DNA of 64,000 nucleotides from Rhizobium sp. SSA_523 (GTDB lineage Bacteria; Pseudomonadota; Alphaproteobacteria; Rhizobiales; Rhizobiaceae), in NCBI RefSeq assembly GCF_030435705.1, contig NZ_CP129382.1, forward strand, positions 2,722,501 to 2,786,500, given 5' to 3'. Below are positions 54,376 through 63,664 of the stretch, piece by piece; positions within the stretch are counted from its first letter, which is position 1; each line of letters starts with the position of its first letter. Below the pieces are notes generated by a model, which saw nothing but the letters and a program-made list of their open reading frames with translations, made no database searches and was not told the origin of the DNA. Both the position numbers and the translations under genes were made by a program.

Positions 54376-55245
54376 ATGTCCGATAACAGTGCAGTCCTCG
54401 TTATTTCGAGCCATGTCGTGCGCGGCACGGTCGGCAATCGCGCCGCGGTCTTCGCGCTGGAAACGCTCGGCCTTCCTGTCTGGGCGCTGCCGACCGTCAT
54501 CCTTCCCTGGCATCCCGGTCACGGCCCTTCCACCCGGGTCGTCATGCCGGCGGACGAATTCGACCGGGTGATCGACGACCTCATCCGGGCGCCCTGGCTG
54601 CCTGAGGTGAAGGCCGTGCTGACCGGCTATTTCGGCAATGCCCTCCAGCCACGGCAAGTGGCGCGGCTGATTGCGGCCATGAAGGAAAGGAATCCGGCTC
54701 TCCTGTATGTTTGCGATCCGGTGATGGGCGACAGCGGCGGGCTTTACGTGCCGCAGGATACGGCCGAGGCCATACGCGACGTGCTCATACCGCTTGCCAC
54801 GCTCGCAACGCCGAACCGCTTTGAACTGGCCTGGCTGGCCGGTGCGGACCTCAACAGCAATGCCGCCATCATGGATGCCGCCATCGCGCTCGGACCGCCG
54901 CGCATGCTGGTGACATCGGCGCTTGCGATGATGGCGGGCGGCACCGGCAATCTCTATCTCAGCGGCAATCACGCGCTATTGGCCGAACACCGGCTGATCG
55001 ACAATCCGCCCAACGGGCTTGGCGATCTTCTCTCCGCCGTCTTCCTGGCCCGCCTGCTTTCCGGCATGGACGAAGAACGCGCGCTGCAGATGGCAACGGC
55101 CAGTGTCTATGAAGTCTTGGCGCGCACGGCAAAGCGGGGTGGCGACGAACTGACGCTGGAGACCGATGCGGCGAGCCTTTCGACCCCGATGGCGATGGTC
55201 CAGCTCCGCCACCTGATGCATCCTGCCCGCAGCCGGCGGCGCTGA
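54376..55245 (+). CDS. pdxY: Pyridoxal kinase
   Basis: A 289-residue ribokinase-fold vitamin B6 salvage kinase. SSHVVRGTVGNRAAVFALETLG at the N-terminus carries the pyridoxal-binding serine and glycine residues. YVCDPVMGDSGGLYV is the PdxY/PdxK signature, and NPPNGLGDLLSAVFLA contains the catalytic aspartate of the GxGD motif. It phosphorylates pyridoxal with ATP to give PLP. The C-terminus is slightly extended with a basic tail. The gene is divergent from gdh and followed by the carbonic anhydrase gene 111 bases later. Confidence 0.94.
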   Translation: MSDNSAVLVISSHVVRGTVGNRAAVFALETLGLPVWALPTVILPWHPGHGPSTRVVMPADEFDRVIDDLIRAPWLPEVKAVLTGYFGNALQPRQVARLIAAMKERNPALLYVCDPVMGDSGGLYVPQDTAEAIRDVLIPLATLATPNRFELAWLAGADLNSNAAIMDAAIALGPPRMLVTSALAMMAGGTGNLYLSGNHALLAEHRLIDNPPNGLGDLLSAVFLARLLSGMDEERALQMATASVYEVLARTAKRGGDELTLETDAASLSTPMAMVQLRHLMHPARSRRR

Positions 55246-55356
55246 TAAACCGGCCCCGTCTTGCCCTTCTTAGGCTTGCCTTTGCCTGGCTTGGCCGGGC
55301 CGGGCTGATGAGCCTGGCCGATTGATATTCCTCCCATAGAAGATTATGCAAATATC

Positions 55357-55998
55357 ATGACAGAGTTCCCCTCCACCCTCCTCACCGGCTACGACAACTT
55401 CATGAGCGGACGCTATAGCGGGGAGCGTGAACGCTACCGCGCCTTGGCGGAGAACGGCCAGAAGCCGCACACGCTGGTGATCGCCTGTTGCGATTCCCGC
55501 GCGGCGCCGGAGATTATTTTCGATTCAGGTCCGGGCGAACTCTTCGTCATCCGCAACGTCGCCAATCTCGTTCCGCCCTACGAGCCGGATGGCCAGTTCC
55601 ACGCCACCTCGGCGGCGCTCGAATATGCCGTGCAGGTTCTCAAGATCCGCGACATCGTCGTGATGGGGCATGGCCGCTGCGGCGGCATTCAGGCCGCGCT
55701 CGATCCGATGGACGAGCCTCTCTCGCCCGGCGATTTCATCGGCAAGTGGATGGGCATGCTGCGCTCGACGGCGGAGCAGATCCCCAAGGTCGATATCCTG
55801 ACCCAGGCAGAACGGCAGACGGCCCTGGAGCGCGTTTCGATCCGCAACTCGCTGGCCAATCTGCGAACCTTCCCCTGTGTTCGCATTCTGGAGGAAAAGG
55901 GACGCCTGCGCCTTCACGGTGCCTGGTTCGACATTTCCACCGGTGAATTGTGGATCATGGACACGAAGACGGGCGATTTCATCCGGCCTGCTTCCTGA
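55357..55998 (+). CDS. Beta-class carbonic anhydrase
   Basis: A 213-residue zinc enzyme interconverting CO2 and bicarbonate. The zinc ligands are C44 with the D46-R48 dyad in ACCDSRAAPE and H105/C108 in VVMGHGRCGGIQAA. The length and the ALEYAVQVLKIRDIVV strand-helix pattern fit the bacterial type. It is cytosolic with no signal peptide. A GC-rich inverted repeat at 56086-56107 follows and probably terminates both this gene and the convergent lytic transglycosylase gene. The intergenic segment in front (55246-55356) is repetitive in C/T/G but shows no clear promoter. Confidence 0.96.
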   Translation: MTEFPSTLLTGYDNFMSGRYSGERERYRALAENGQKPHTLVIACCDSRAAPEIIFDSGPGELFVIRNVANLVPPYEPDGQFHATSAALEYAVQVLKIRDIVVMGHGRCGGIQAALDPMDEPLSPGDFIGKWMGMLRSTAEQIPKVDILTQAERQTALERVSIRNSLANLRTFPCVRILEEKGRLRLHGAWFDISTGELWIMDTKTGDFIRPAS

Positions 55999-56085
55999 CT
56001 CGCCGCTGTCTGCCTGACCACGGCCTGACTCACCGCTGTCTGACTAAAAGGCTCCGCGTCTAGACGGACCGGTCCCTGGCAGCAG

Positions 56086-56107
56086 CCCGGCCTTCGTGGA
56101 AGCCGGG
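56086..56107. terminator. Bidirectional terminator hairpin
   Basis: CCCGGC (56086-56091) pairs with GCCGGG (56102-56107), and TTC/GAA extends the stem inside around a GTG loop with one bulged C. It lies between convergent genes. No long T run is present. Confidence 0.55.
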
Positions 56108-56229
56108 CCTGTCATCACGCTATGCCTGCAGCCTGTCCCGGTGGCCGGCCGGAAAAGCGTTTTCCGACCAGAACCTGCGTCAAAACAAACCTAAGCGGAC
56201 GAAGCGTCGGCAGGCCAATGCAGGTCTGC

Positions 56230-57048
56230 TTAGCGGCCGTCGATCTGCGCGCCGATATGGGCAATGGCCTGCTGATAGACGGATGCCGCATTCCATCCCT
56301 GGATCGCCACGAAATTCGGCTGTCCCGGCTGGTAGCCGGCGCCGGCACGCCAGCCGTGACCGACGAGGAAATTGGCGGTCGAGGCCAAGGCATCGGCTCG
56401 CGACCGGACCATGTCGATATGGCCGTCGCCATCGCCGTCTGCACCATAGCGCAGAACGTTGAGCGGCAAGAATTGCGTCTGGCCGATTTCACCATGCGCC
56501 GCACCCCGAGCCGAAGGGCTGAGATCGCCGCGGGCCACGAGCTGCAGCGCCGCGTAAAGCTGTTCGGTGAAATAGGCCGAGCGGCGGCAATCATAAGCCA
56601 GCGTGGTCACGGCGGAAAGCGTGTGCTGGTCGCCGAGGAAGCCGCCAAAGCCGGTTTCCATGCCCCAGATCGCCAGAAGCGGGCCAGCAGGCACGCCATA
56701 GCGGCGCTCGATGGCGGAAAACAGCGCCGCATTGGACGCCTTCATGCTCTTGCCGCGCGAGATGATCGCCTGGCCGCCGCGCTTCTTCATGAACTGATCG
56801 AATGACAGTTTGAAGCTTTTCTGCCCGCGATCGGCCCGTATGGTGGGACGATTGTATTGGACATCCGCAAGCGCCCGCGTGACCACGGCGGCCGGAATGC
56901 CGTTGGCCGGCGCCTGCCGCTTGAAATTGTCCACCCAGGCTGTGAAGCCGGAAGCATCATTGCCGCACTGAGCGGCCTGGGCTGCCGGCGAGAAGATGGC
57001 GATCGTCACTGCGACTGCGCCACCCATCAACGTCTTGAACATCGTCAT
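56230..57048 (-). CDS. Lytic murein transglycosylase (MltB/SLT-like)
   Basis: A 272-residue periplasmic peptidoglycan lytic transglycosylase. A signal peptide (MFKTLMGGAVAVTIAIFSPAAQA) precedes the catalytic domain. The catalytic glutamate is E131 in LLAIWGMETGFGGFLG, and the conserved region GAAHGEIGQTQFLPLNVLRYGADGDGDGHIDM follows, typical of the MltB-type family in rhizobia. No lipobox and no C-terminal peptidoglycan-binding domain are seen, so the enzyme is probably soluble. The start could also be the ATG at 57042. The C-terminus ends GWNAASVYQQAIAHIGAQIDGR, normal for this short form. Confidence 0.93.
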   Translation of the reverse strand: MTMFKTLMGGAVAVTIAIFSPAAQAAQCGNDASGFTAWVDNFKRQAPANGIPAAVVTRALADVQYNRPTIRADRGQKSFKLSFDQFMKKRGGQAIISRGKSMKASNAALFSAIERRYGVPAGPLLAIWGMETGFGGFLGDQHTLSAVTTLAYDCRRSAYFTEQLYAALQLVARGDLSPSARGAAHGEIGQTQFLPLNVLRYGADGDGDGHIDMVRSRADALASTANFLVGHGWRAGAGYQPGQPNFVAIQGWNAASVYQQAIAHIGAQIDGR

Positions 57049-57223
57049 GAGACCCCATGCAAGTTGTTTTGCCGCCGCCACCGATGACGACCGCCGTGCC
57101 TATGCGGTTATGCCGGGCGCCTTCCTTACCGACAACCGTTCCGTTTATGAAAAGATCGTGATGCGCGAAGGAGCCCTGCTCTTCCGAGCAAGGCTTGTAT
57201 CTAAATATACTTAATGAGCCGTA

Positions 57224-58258
57224 TCAGGCTGCCTGCTTGCGGGGCTTGATCAGGCCACGATTGACCAGAAGCTCGGCGATCTGCACGGCATTGAGCGCAG
57301 CACCCTTGCGCAGGTTGTCGGAGACCACCCACATGGCAAGGCCGTTTTCGACGGTCGCGTCTTCGCGAATGCGCGAAATGTAGGTTGCGTCTTCGCCGGC
57401 GCATTCGATGGGAGTGACGTAACCGCCATTCTCCCGCTTGTCGACGACGAGGCAGCCGGGCGCCTCGCGCAGGATGTCGCGCGCCTGATCGGCCGTGATC
57501 TCGTTTTCGAATTCGATGTTGACGGATTCCGAATGGCCGATGAAGACCGGCACGCGAACAGCCGTGCAGGTGACCTTGATCTTGGGATCCAGCATCTTCT
57601 TGGTCTCGGCCAGGACCTTCCACTCTTCCTTCGTATAGCCGTCTTCCATGAAGACATCGATATGCGGAATCACGTTGAAGGCGATGCGCTTGCTGAACTT
57701 CTTGGCTTCCACCGGATCCGCCACGAAGACGGCGCGGGTCTGGGTGAAGAGCTCATCCATGCCTTCCTTGCCGGCACCGGACACCGACTGGTAGGTGGAG
57801 ACGACGACGCGCTTGATCTTGGCAAAATCATGCAGCGGCTTCAGCGCCACGACCAGCTGCGCCGTCGAGCAATTCGGATTGGCGATAATGTTCTTCTTCG
57901 GGAAACCGGCAATGGCATCCGGGTTGACTTCCGGAACGATGAGCGGAACTTCGGAATCGTAGCGCCAGGCGGAGGAATTGTCGATGACGACGCAGCCCTG
58001 CGCGCCGATCTTGGGCGACCACTTTTGCGAGATCGTGCCGCCGGCGGACATCAGGCAGATATCGGTGTCGGAGAAATCGTAATTCTCCAGGTTGGAGACC
58101 TTCAGCACCTTGTCGCCGAAGGAGACTTCCGTGCCCTGGCTGCGTGCGGAGGCGAGCGCTACCACCTCATCTGCGGGGAAGCCGCGCTCCGACAGAATGT
58201 TCAGCATCTCACGGCCGACATTCCCGGTTGCGCCCACGACTGCAATCTTGAAACCCAT
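57224..58258 (-). CDS. asd: Aspartate-semialdehyde dehydrogenase
   Basis: A 344-residue enzyme that reduces aspartyl phosphate to aspartate semialdehyde, the branch point for lysine, diaminopimelate, threonine and methionine. The NADP motif is VVGATGNVGREML at the N-terminus, the catalytic cysteine is C130 in IIANPNCSTAQLVVALKPL, and the His-containing HIDVFMEDG and GHSESVNIEFE segments follow. The ATG at 58258 has AGGA upstream and gives the exact family N-terminus. It is divergent from the polysaccharide gene set, with a 369-base gap. No leaderless start or riboswitch was recognised. Confidence 0.97.
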   Translation of the reverse strand: MGFKIAVVGATGNVGREMLNILSERGFPADEVVALASARSQGTEVSFGDKVLKVSNLENYDFSDTDICLMSAGGTISQKWSPKIGAQGCVVIDNSSAWRYDSEVPLIVPEVNPDAIAGFPKKNIIANPNCSTAQLVVALKPLHDFAKIKRVVVSTYQSVSGAGKEGMDELFTQTRAVFVADPVEAKKFSKRIAFNVIPHIDVFMEDGYTKEEWKVLAETKKMLDPKIKVTCTAVRVPVFIGHSESVNIEFENEITADQARDILREAPGCLVVDKRENGGYVTPIECAGEDATYISRIREDATVENGLAMWVVSDNLRKGAALNAVQIAELLVNRGLIKPRKQAA

Positions 58259-58627
58259 AATCCTGCTCTCTTTCTCTTCTCTCCTCGGGTGGCGGAGGGG
58301 AACCACGGCATGACGCACGTGCTGTTCCTTGTCCCCGGCCGAACCGGGGAGAGAGCGGTAGGCCAGAGACGTCAGACGGTTTTCGTCGTCGTTTTGGCCT
58401 TGGTTTTGGAAGACATATAGACAGGCGCAAACGCACCGGCAGCATATGCCGGGCACAATGAAGCAGCGATGTCGAACACGCGGCGAACCATTCTTGCGTC
58501 CTTTCCCGCCAACTCCTTAGAAGATTTCACGCCCGAGTCAAGAGCGCGGCCTGCAACGCCTTTTGCTGGACAAGGCAAGAGCCACGCTCTACCAGCGATA
58601 CAAAGCCACAGTGATCGGGGCGCATCA
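58259..58627. promoter_or_regulatory. Long divergent intergenic region, asd and polysaccharide genes
   Basis: This 369-base gap holds both promoters. A perfect hairpin, TCCCCGG-CCGAA-CCGGGGA (58332-58350), resembles the one after rsmB at 44452. The segment 58375-58420 is T/G-rich. The reading frame upstream of 58628 lacks protein character, so I see no further gene. No recognisable riboswitch or tRNA is present. Confidence 0.5.
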
Positions 58628-59704
58628 ATGCCTGGCCAATTGCTCATTCTGCTTTGCGCTGCCATCGTCAGCGCCGGGCTTGTCCGTCTCATCATCTACA
58701 AGGCGCATCACCTCGGCCTTGTGCAGGCCCCGGTGGCCCGCTCGTCGCACAAGATTCCGACGCCGACGGGCGGCGGATGCGGCATTGTGATCGGTTCGCT
58801 TCTTGCAGGCCTGTTGCTGCCCGGCCTGGACCAGACCTCGCTCATCCTGCTGATGCTCGGCTTCATCATCGCGCTGGTCGGCCTGATCGACGATTGGCGT
58901 CCCTTGAGCGCGAGGACGCGCCTGCCCGTGCAGGCGCTGGTGACCGGCCTGTGCATCTGGACCAGCCATGCCACCCTGATCCTTGCCTCGCCGGCCTCCG
59001 TCATCCTGACCGCCCTCTCCTTTCTGTTCCTGCTTCTGGCGGGCCTCTGGTGGATCAACCTCTTCAACTTCATGGACGGCATCGACGGGCTGGCAGGCCA
59101 GCAGGCGATGATGATGATGCTGTCCGCGATGCTGATCGCCGCCCTGACCGCTCCGGATGCGACCGGCACCTGGATATGGGGCATGATGGCGGCGCTCGCG
59201 GCGGCCACCTTCGGCTTCCTCCTGTTCAACTGGCCGCCGGCGCGCATCTTCATGGGCGATGCCGGCAGCACCTTTCTCGGCTTCTTCATTCTTGTCGTCG
59301 CGCTTTCGACGCTCGTTCTTGGCTGGCTGAGCCTGCCGCAATGGCTGCTGCTGGCGGCTCTGTTTGCCACCGACGCATCCGTCACACTGTTCGTGCGCAT
59401 CCTGAAGGGTGAAAAAGCGTCGGAGGCGCACCGGTCGCACGCCTATCAGCGCCTGTCGCGCCGGCTGGGCGGGGCAAGGCCCGTCACTTGCGCCGCCCTC
59501 GCCATCAACGCGCTCGTCCTTCTTCCGGTCGCGGTTTTTCTGCCTGGCGACGGTCGCGACTGGCTGATCGTCTTCCTCGTCTATATCGCTCTCGCCGGCC
59601 TTGCCCTTGGCGCGGGCGCCGGCCTTGCCGACAAGCAGGCAGCCTCGCTGCAAGCCTATCGCCACCTTGCAAGGACGAAGCGGAACGAAGGAGAGGGCAC
59701 GTGA
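58628..59704 (+). CDS. Polyprenyl-phosphate sugar-1-phosphate transferase (WecA/WbpL family)
   Basis: A 358-residue integral membrane glycosyltransferase of the MraY/WecA family with about ten helices. It transfers a sugar phosphate from a UDP-sugar to undecaprenyl phosphate and so initiates O-antigen or exopolysaccharide repeat synthesis. The metal-binding aspartates are in LIDDWRPLSARTR and NLFNFMDGIDGLAGQ, and the GDAGSTFLGFF loop is conserved; the basic EAHRSHAYQRLSRR segment near the C-terminus is typical of WecA/WbpL. The start at 58628 gives a hydrophobic first helix. It overlaps the next gene by four bases (GTGA). The sugar cannot be deduced; QuiNAc, FucNAc or GlcNAc are usual in the family. 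Confidence 0.9.
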   Translation: MPGQLLILLCAAIVSAGLVRLIIYKAHHLGLVQAPVARSSHKIPTPTGGGCGIVIGSLLAGLLLPGLDQTSLILLMLGFIIALVGLIDDWRPLSARTRLPVQALVTGLCIWTSHATLILASPASVILTALSFLFLLLAGLWWINLFNFMDGIDGLAGQQAMMMMLSAMLIAALTAPDATGTWIWGMMAALAAATFGFLLFNWPPARIFMGDAGSTFLGFFILVVALSTLVLGWLSLPQWLLLAALFATDASVTLFVRILKGEKASEAHRSHAYQRLSRRLGGARPVTCAALAINALVLLPVAVFLPGDGRDWLIVFLVYIALAGLALGAGAGLADKQAASLQAYRHLARTKRNEGEGT

Positions 59705-60654
59705 TACTGGTGACGGGCGCGACAGGTTTTGTCGGCCGGGAAGTCTGCAGGACATTGCAGCAGAGGGGAATTGCTTTTCGACCCGTCAGCCGCAGGCCGC
59801 ATCCGGACTGTATTGCGATGGGCGAGATGACGGCCCAGACCGATTGGTCGGCCGTGCTTTCCGGCGTGACCTGCGTCATCCATCTCGCCGCCCGTGTCCA
59901 TGTGATGCAGGAGCATGAGGCCGATCCCGACGGCGCCTTCCGCCGCGTGAATGTGGACGCGACGCTCAACCTCGCCCGCCAGGCGCACGAGGCCGGCCTG
60001 CGCCGCTTCGTCTTCATCAGTTCCATCAAGGTGAATGGCGAAGCCACCGATGAGGGGCGGCCGTTTCGCGCCGATGACCGTCCGGCACCAGAGGATGCCT
60101 ATGCGCGCTCCAAGGCCGAGGCCGAGGCGGCGCTGCTGGAGCTTGGCGCCAGGAGCGGGCTCGAAATCGTCATAATCCGGCCGCCTCTCGTCTACGGGCC
60201 GGGCGTCAGGGCCAATTTCCGTCTGTTGATGCGGTGGGCAGGAAGCGGCTTGCCGTCCATCTTCGGCGCCTGCAGCAATCGGCGCTCCCTCGTCCATGTC
60301 GGCAATCTCGCCGATCTCGTAGTGACGGCCGCCACGCATCCCGGGCTCCGAAACGAGGTCTTCCTCGTCAGCGATGGCGAAGACCTGACGACACGCGACC
60401 TCTTCACGCAGCTGGCAAAGCTCCAGGGCCGGCGCGGTTGGAACCTCCCCCTGCCCGTCTCCATGCTGCAAGGGCTTGCGGCCCTGTTGGCCAAGACTTC
60501 GGTTACCGACCGCTTGCTTCGAAATCTGGAGGTCGATATAGCCAAGACGACGGAGATCCTGGGCTGGACGCCGACCCTATCGGTCCGGCAGGGATTGCAG
60601 CAGACCATAGATGAGGACACCGAACGGGGATCGTCGCCCGCACGGCGTCGCTGA
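59701..60654 (+). CDS. NAD-dependent sugar epimerase/dehydratase (extended SDR)
   Basis: A 317-residue extended short-chain dehydrogenase of the NDP-sugar epimerase type. It starts with GTG inside the overlap with the transferase gene, preceded by GAAGGAGAGG, giving MILVTGATGFVGREVC with the NAD-binding TGATGFVG motif. The catalytic residues are the serines in FISSIKVNG and Tyr/Lys in YARSK (about residues 135-142). The IIRPPLVYGPGVRANF segment binds the sugar. Comparable genes beside WbpL-type transferases (such as WbpV/WbpK) make UDP- or dTDP-amino sugars for the O-antigen. The exact reaction is not determined by the motifs. Confidence 0.88.
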   Translation: MILVTGATGFVGREVCRTLQQRGIAFRPVSRRPHPDCIAMGEMTAQTDWSAVLSGVTCVIHLAARVHVMQEHEADPDGAFRRVNVDATLNLARQAHEAGLRRFVFISSIKVNGEATDEGRPFRADDRPAPEDAYARSKAEAEAALLELGARSGLEIVIIRPPLVYGPGVRANFRLLMRWAGSGLPSIFGACSNRRSLVHVGNLADLVVTAATHPGLRNEVFLVSDGEDLTTRDLFTQLAKLQGRRGWNLPLPVSMLQGLAALLAKTSVTDRLLRNLEVDIAKTTEILGWTPTLSVRQGLQQTIDEDTERGSSPARRR

Positions 60655-60697
60655 GACCCGCCCAGAGCCAATCGACGGTTCATTGCCCGGAATATGG

Positions 60698-62593
60698 ATG
60701 ATCAACTTCCTGCGGTATACCCTAGAGCGAATGCCCCGTTTCTGGAAGCGGGTGATCCTGATGGGCTTCGATACGCTCGCGCTGATCGTCGCCCTTTGGG
60801 CGAGCTACGCGCTGCGCTACGCCGTCTGGATGCCGGTCATTACCGAAGAGCGGATCTTCCTTGCCGTCATGGCGCCGATCGTCGCCATCCCGATCTTCAT
60901 CCGCATGGGGCTGTACCGCGCAGTCATCCGCTATCTGCCCGATACTGCAATCTGGACCATCCTGCGGGCCATGGGCATTGCGACGATGATCTGGATCATC
61001 CTGGTCTTCCTCATGGAGATGACGGGACGCGGCATCGTGCCCCGTTCCGTGCCCTTCTTCTATTTCGCCATCGGAACGGCGCTCGTCGGTGGCTCCCGCT
61101 TTGCCGCCAAGGTCATCCTCAGCCATGGCACCGGAATGCGCCGGGATGAGCAACCGGTCTTCATCTATGGAACCAGCGCCTCCTCCGTACAGCTCGCCAC
61201 TGCGTTGCGCGGCACCGGCAACCGCTTCGTCGTCGGCCTGCTCGACGAGGATCCGAGCAATCACGGCCGCGATGTGGGCGGCTACCGGGTCTATAATCCC
61301 GCCAATCTTCCGCGCCTGATCGAACAATATGGGGCGCAGGAAATCATCCTGTCGCTGTCCTCGATCTCGGCCGACCGCCGCCGGAGCGTCATCACCAGCA
61401 TAGGCGGCCTGGGCGTCAAGATCCGCACGGTTCCCGATATTGCCGATCTGGTGGATGGCCGTTATCTGGCAAACCAGATCCGCGAAATCGAGATCGACGA
61501 ATTGCTGGGCCGTTCCTTCGTGCCGCCGGATCCGAAGCTTCTGGGCGGCATTCTGGAAGGCCGCACGATCATGGTCACCGGTGCCGGCGGCTCTATCGGC
61601 TCCGAACTCTGCCGGCTGATCGTTCAGTGGAAGCCGAAGCGGCTTGTCCTGTTCGAAGCCAATGAATTCGCGCTCTACAAGATCGATTCCGAATTGCAGG
61701 GCCTGCGGCAATGCGAGATCGTGCCGGTGCTCGGCTCGATCACCAACGAGCCGCGCGTGCGTGAGGCCATCCAGCAGCATGGGATCGAGGTGCTCTACCA
61801 CGCCGCGGCGCACAAGCATGTCCCGCTGGTGGAGGCCAATGCGCTGGAAGGCATCGAAAACAATGTGTTCGGCACGCGGACCGTCGCAAAAGTGGCGTTT
61901 GAGGAAAATGTCACGGATTTCGTGCTGATATCTTCCGACAAGGCCGTGCGTCCCACCAATGTGATGGGCGCGACGAAGCGATGGGCTGAGCTGATCGTTC
62001 GGCAAAGAGCGCTCGAGGCACAGAAACAGGGCCGCGAGCAGCATTTCTGTGCCGTCCGCTTCGGCAATGTTCTGGGATCGAACGGTTCGGTCGTGCCGCT
62101 GTTCAAGCAGCAGATCGCCCAGGGCGGCCCGGTGACGGTGACGGATCCGGACATGCGGCGCTATTTCATGTCGATCCAGGAAGCGGCGGAACTGATCGTT
62201 CAATCGAGCGCACTGTCGAAGGGCGGCGATATCTTCCTGCTGGAAATGGGCGAGCCGGTTCGGATCGGCGACCTGGCGGAGAACATGATCCGGCTGGCGG
62301 GCTTTACCGTGCGCGGGCAGGACGAGCCGCATGGCGGCATCGAGATCCGCGTGACCGGCAGCCGGCCAGGCGAAAAGCTCTTCGAAGAGCTGTTTTACGA
62401 CATGGCCAATGCGCTCAAGACACAGCATCCGAAGATCCTGCGTGCCGATTCGACGGCCATTGCCCATCACAATATCAATGACGCGTGTGAGGCGCTGAAG
62501 GATGCGCTGTCCAGGCGCGACGAAAAGGCCGCAAGGGCCATCCTCTTCGACTTCATCGGCATGAGTTCGCTTTCCGGAGCGATGGGCGAGTAG
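60698..62593 (+). CDS. Membrane-bound NDP-sugar 4,6-dehydratase (FlaA1/WbpM/CapD family)
   Basis: A 631-residue inner-membrane protein. Four N-terminal helices (about residues 15-130) are followed by a CoA-binding-like Rossmann domain (FIYGTSASSVQLATALRG) and the dehydratase domain from about residue 290, with TGAGGSIGSEL as NAD site. The catalytic motif is SSDKAVRPTNVMGATKR, where Met replaces Tyr of the usual SYK triad, a feature of WbpM-type UDP-GlcNAc 4,6-dehydratases. The product 4-keto-6-deoxy sugar feeds epimerases and reductases for QuiNAc/FucNAc. Two start choices lie close together; ATG at 60698 is in frame. With the two preceding genes it forms a sugar-activation and chain-initiation cassette. 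Confidence 0.93.
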   Translation: MINFLRYTLERMPRFWKRVILMGFDTLALIVALWASYALRYAVWMPVITEERIFLAVMAPIVAIPIFIRMGLYRAVIRYLPDTAIWTILRAMGIATMIWIILVFLMEMTGRGIVPRSVPFFYFAIGTALVGGSRFAAKVILSHGTGMRRDEQPVFIYGTSASSVQLATALRGTGNRFVVGLLDEDPSNHGRDVGGYRVYNPANLPRLIEQYGAQEIILSLSSISADRRRSVITSIGGLGVKIRTVPDIADLVDGRYLANQIREIEIDELLGRSFVPPDPKLLGGILEGRTIMVTGAGGSIGSELCRLIVQWKPKRLVLFEANEFALYKIDSELQGLRQCEIVPVLGSITNEPRVREAIQQHGIEVLYHAAAHKHVPLVEANALEGIENNVFGTRTVAKVAFEENVTDFVLISSDKAVRPTNVMGATKRWAELIVRQRALEAQKQGREQHFCAVRFGNVLGSNGSVVPLFKQQIAQGGPVTVTDPDMRRYFMSIQEAAELIVQSSALSKGGDIFLLEMGEPVRIGDLAENMIRLAGFTVRGQDEPHGGIEIRVTGSRPGEKLFEELFYDMANALKTQHPKILRADSTAIAHHNINDACEALKDALSRRDEKAARAILFDFIGMSSLSGAMGE

Positions 62594-62763
62594 CCGGCGC
62601 GACAGGCGTTCGTTCCAGGTCGACCGATCCACAAGGGCTACCGATCGAGGGACGGAGAGGCTCATACCGCCACCCAGGTTGCGATCCATTTTCGCAAGGC
62701 GTCGCGCGGCCCGCGCTCGCCGCGCTGATCCGGCATCAGGCCACGGCTTCCCGATCCGGCAGA

Positions 62764-63537
62764 TCAGCCGCGGCCGGCCTGGGAGAGACCCTGTGACGCC
62801 ACGGCATTTTTCAGCGGCAGGCTGCGCTTCAGCAGCGGCAATCCCGTGTCCCGTTCCTCGAAGAGGAAGCCATAGCGGGCGAAGATTGCGGCGATGATCA
62901 CCGACGACCAGGCGCCGAAGGTCAGCCCCGCCAAAACATCGCTTGGGAAATGGGCGCCCACCAGCACGCGCGTCATGCCGAGCCAGATGGCCGCCACCAG
63001 AAAGACCGGCCGGTGACGCGGAGCAAGAAGCGAAAAGCCCATCAGGATCGCGCCGACCGTCGTGGCATGGCCGGAGGGAAAGCTCTCGAACTGGAAGCCG
63101 CCATGCAGCGGCGACAGGGAAAAGCTGCCGGCATCGGTCTGGTAGAGCGGCCTTGCCCGGCCGATCAGCCGCTTTGCGAGGTTGACCAGGAGCCCGGAGA
63201 TGGAAACGGTCGCGAGGAGATAGGCGGCGACCTGCCCGATGAAGAGCGCGTGAAACCGCGCCGTAGCCGAATGGGCGAGCCGTGAGAGCGACAGGGCTTC
63301 GAATAGAAGAATGGCACAGGCAAAGAGGATCCAGCCGGATTTGCCGAGTTCGGTGACATAGGCGCCCATCACCCTCAGCACGGACTGGGACTGCAGCACG
63401 GAGGCGGAGACCGGCTGATCGAAGATCAGCAGGGACAAGACGACGAGATTGCAGCCGACAAAGGGAATGGTGAGATAGGCCCGAACGCCATTCCGCCTGC
63501 AATGGCGCCGGTAACGCCCCTTCAGCATGTCCCACAT
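62764..63537 (-). CDS. PAP2 family membrane phosphatase
   Basis: A 257-residue integral membrane phosphatase of the type 2 phosphatidic acid phosphatase family. The three active-site motifs are present: KRLIGRARP, FPSGHATT and TRVLVGAHFPSDVLAG, with the last histidine as nucleophile. Six helices are predicted. Such enzymes dephosphorylate undecaprenyl diphosphate, phosphatidic acid or lipid A. Its place next to the polysaccharide cassette suggests recycling of the polyprenyl carrier, but it is on the opposite strand. The ATG at 63537 has a poor ribosome site; an ATG at 63528 is an alternative. Confidence 0.9.
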   Translation of the reverse strand: MWDMLKGRYRRHCRRNGVRAYLTIPFVGCNLVVLSLLIFDQPVSASVLQSQSVLRVMGAYVTELGKSGWILFACAILLFEALSLSRLAHSATARFHALFIGQVAAYLLATVSISGLLVNLAKRLIGRARPLYQTDAGSFSLSPLHGGFQFESFPSGHATTVGAILMGFSLLAPRHRPVFLVAAIWLGMTRVLVGAHFPSDVLAGLTFGAWSSVIIAAIFARYGFLFEERDTGLPLLKRSLPLKNAVASQGLSQAGRG

Positions 63538-63664
63538 GATGAACCAACCCCGTCTCGTGGTGTCGGCGAAACATGGCACGGGGATGTGACAGGCGTGTTT
63601 CGGCAAAGACGGGAAGGAAAGAGGCACGACGTCCCGTCGTCCTGCCCCTTTCGGTTTTCCCGGT

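Noticed and set aside
60722..63574. 950-codon open frame on the minus strand
   Set aside because: It runs opposite the CapD-like dehydratase and then out of frame across the PAP2 gene, whose own frame has all three phosphatase motifs. Composition is of shadow type.
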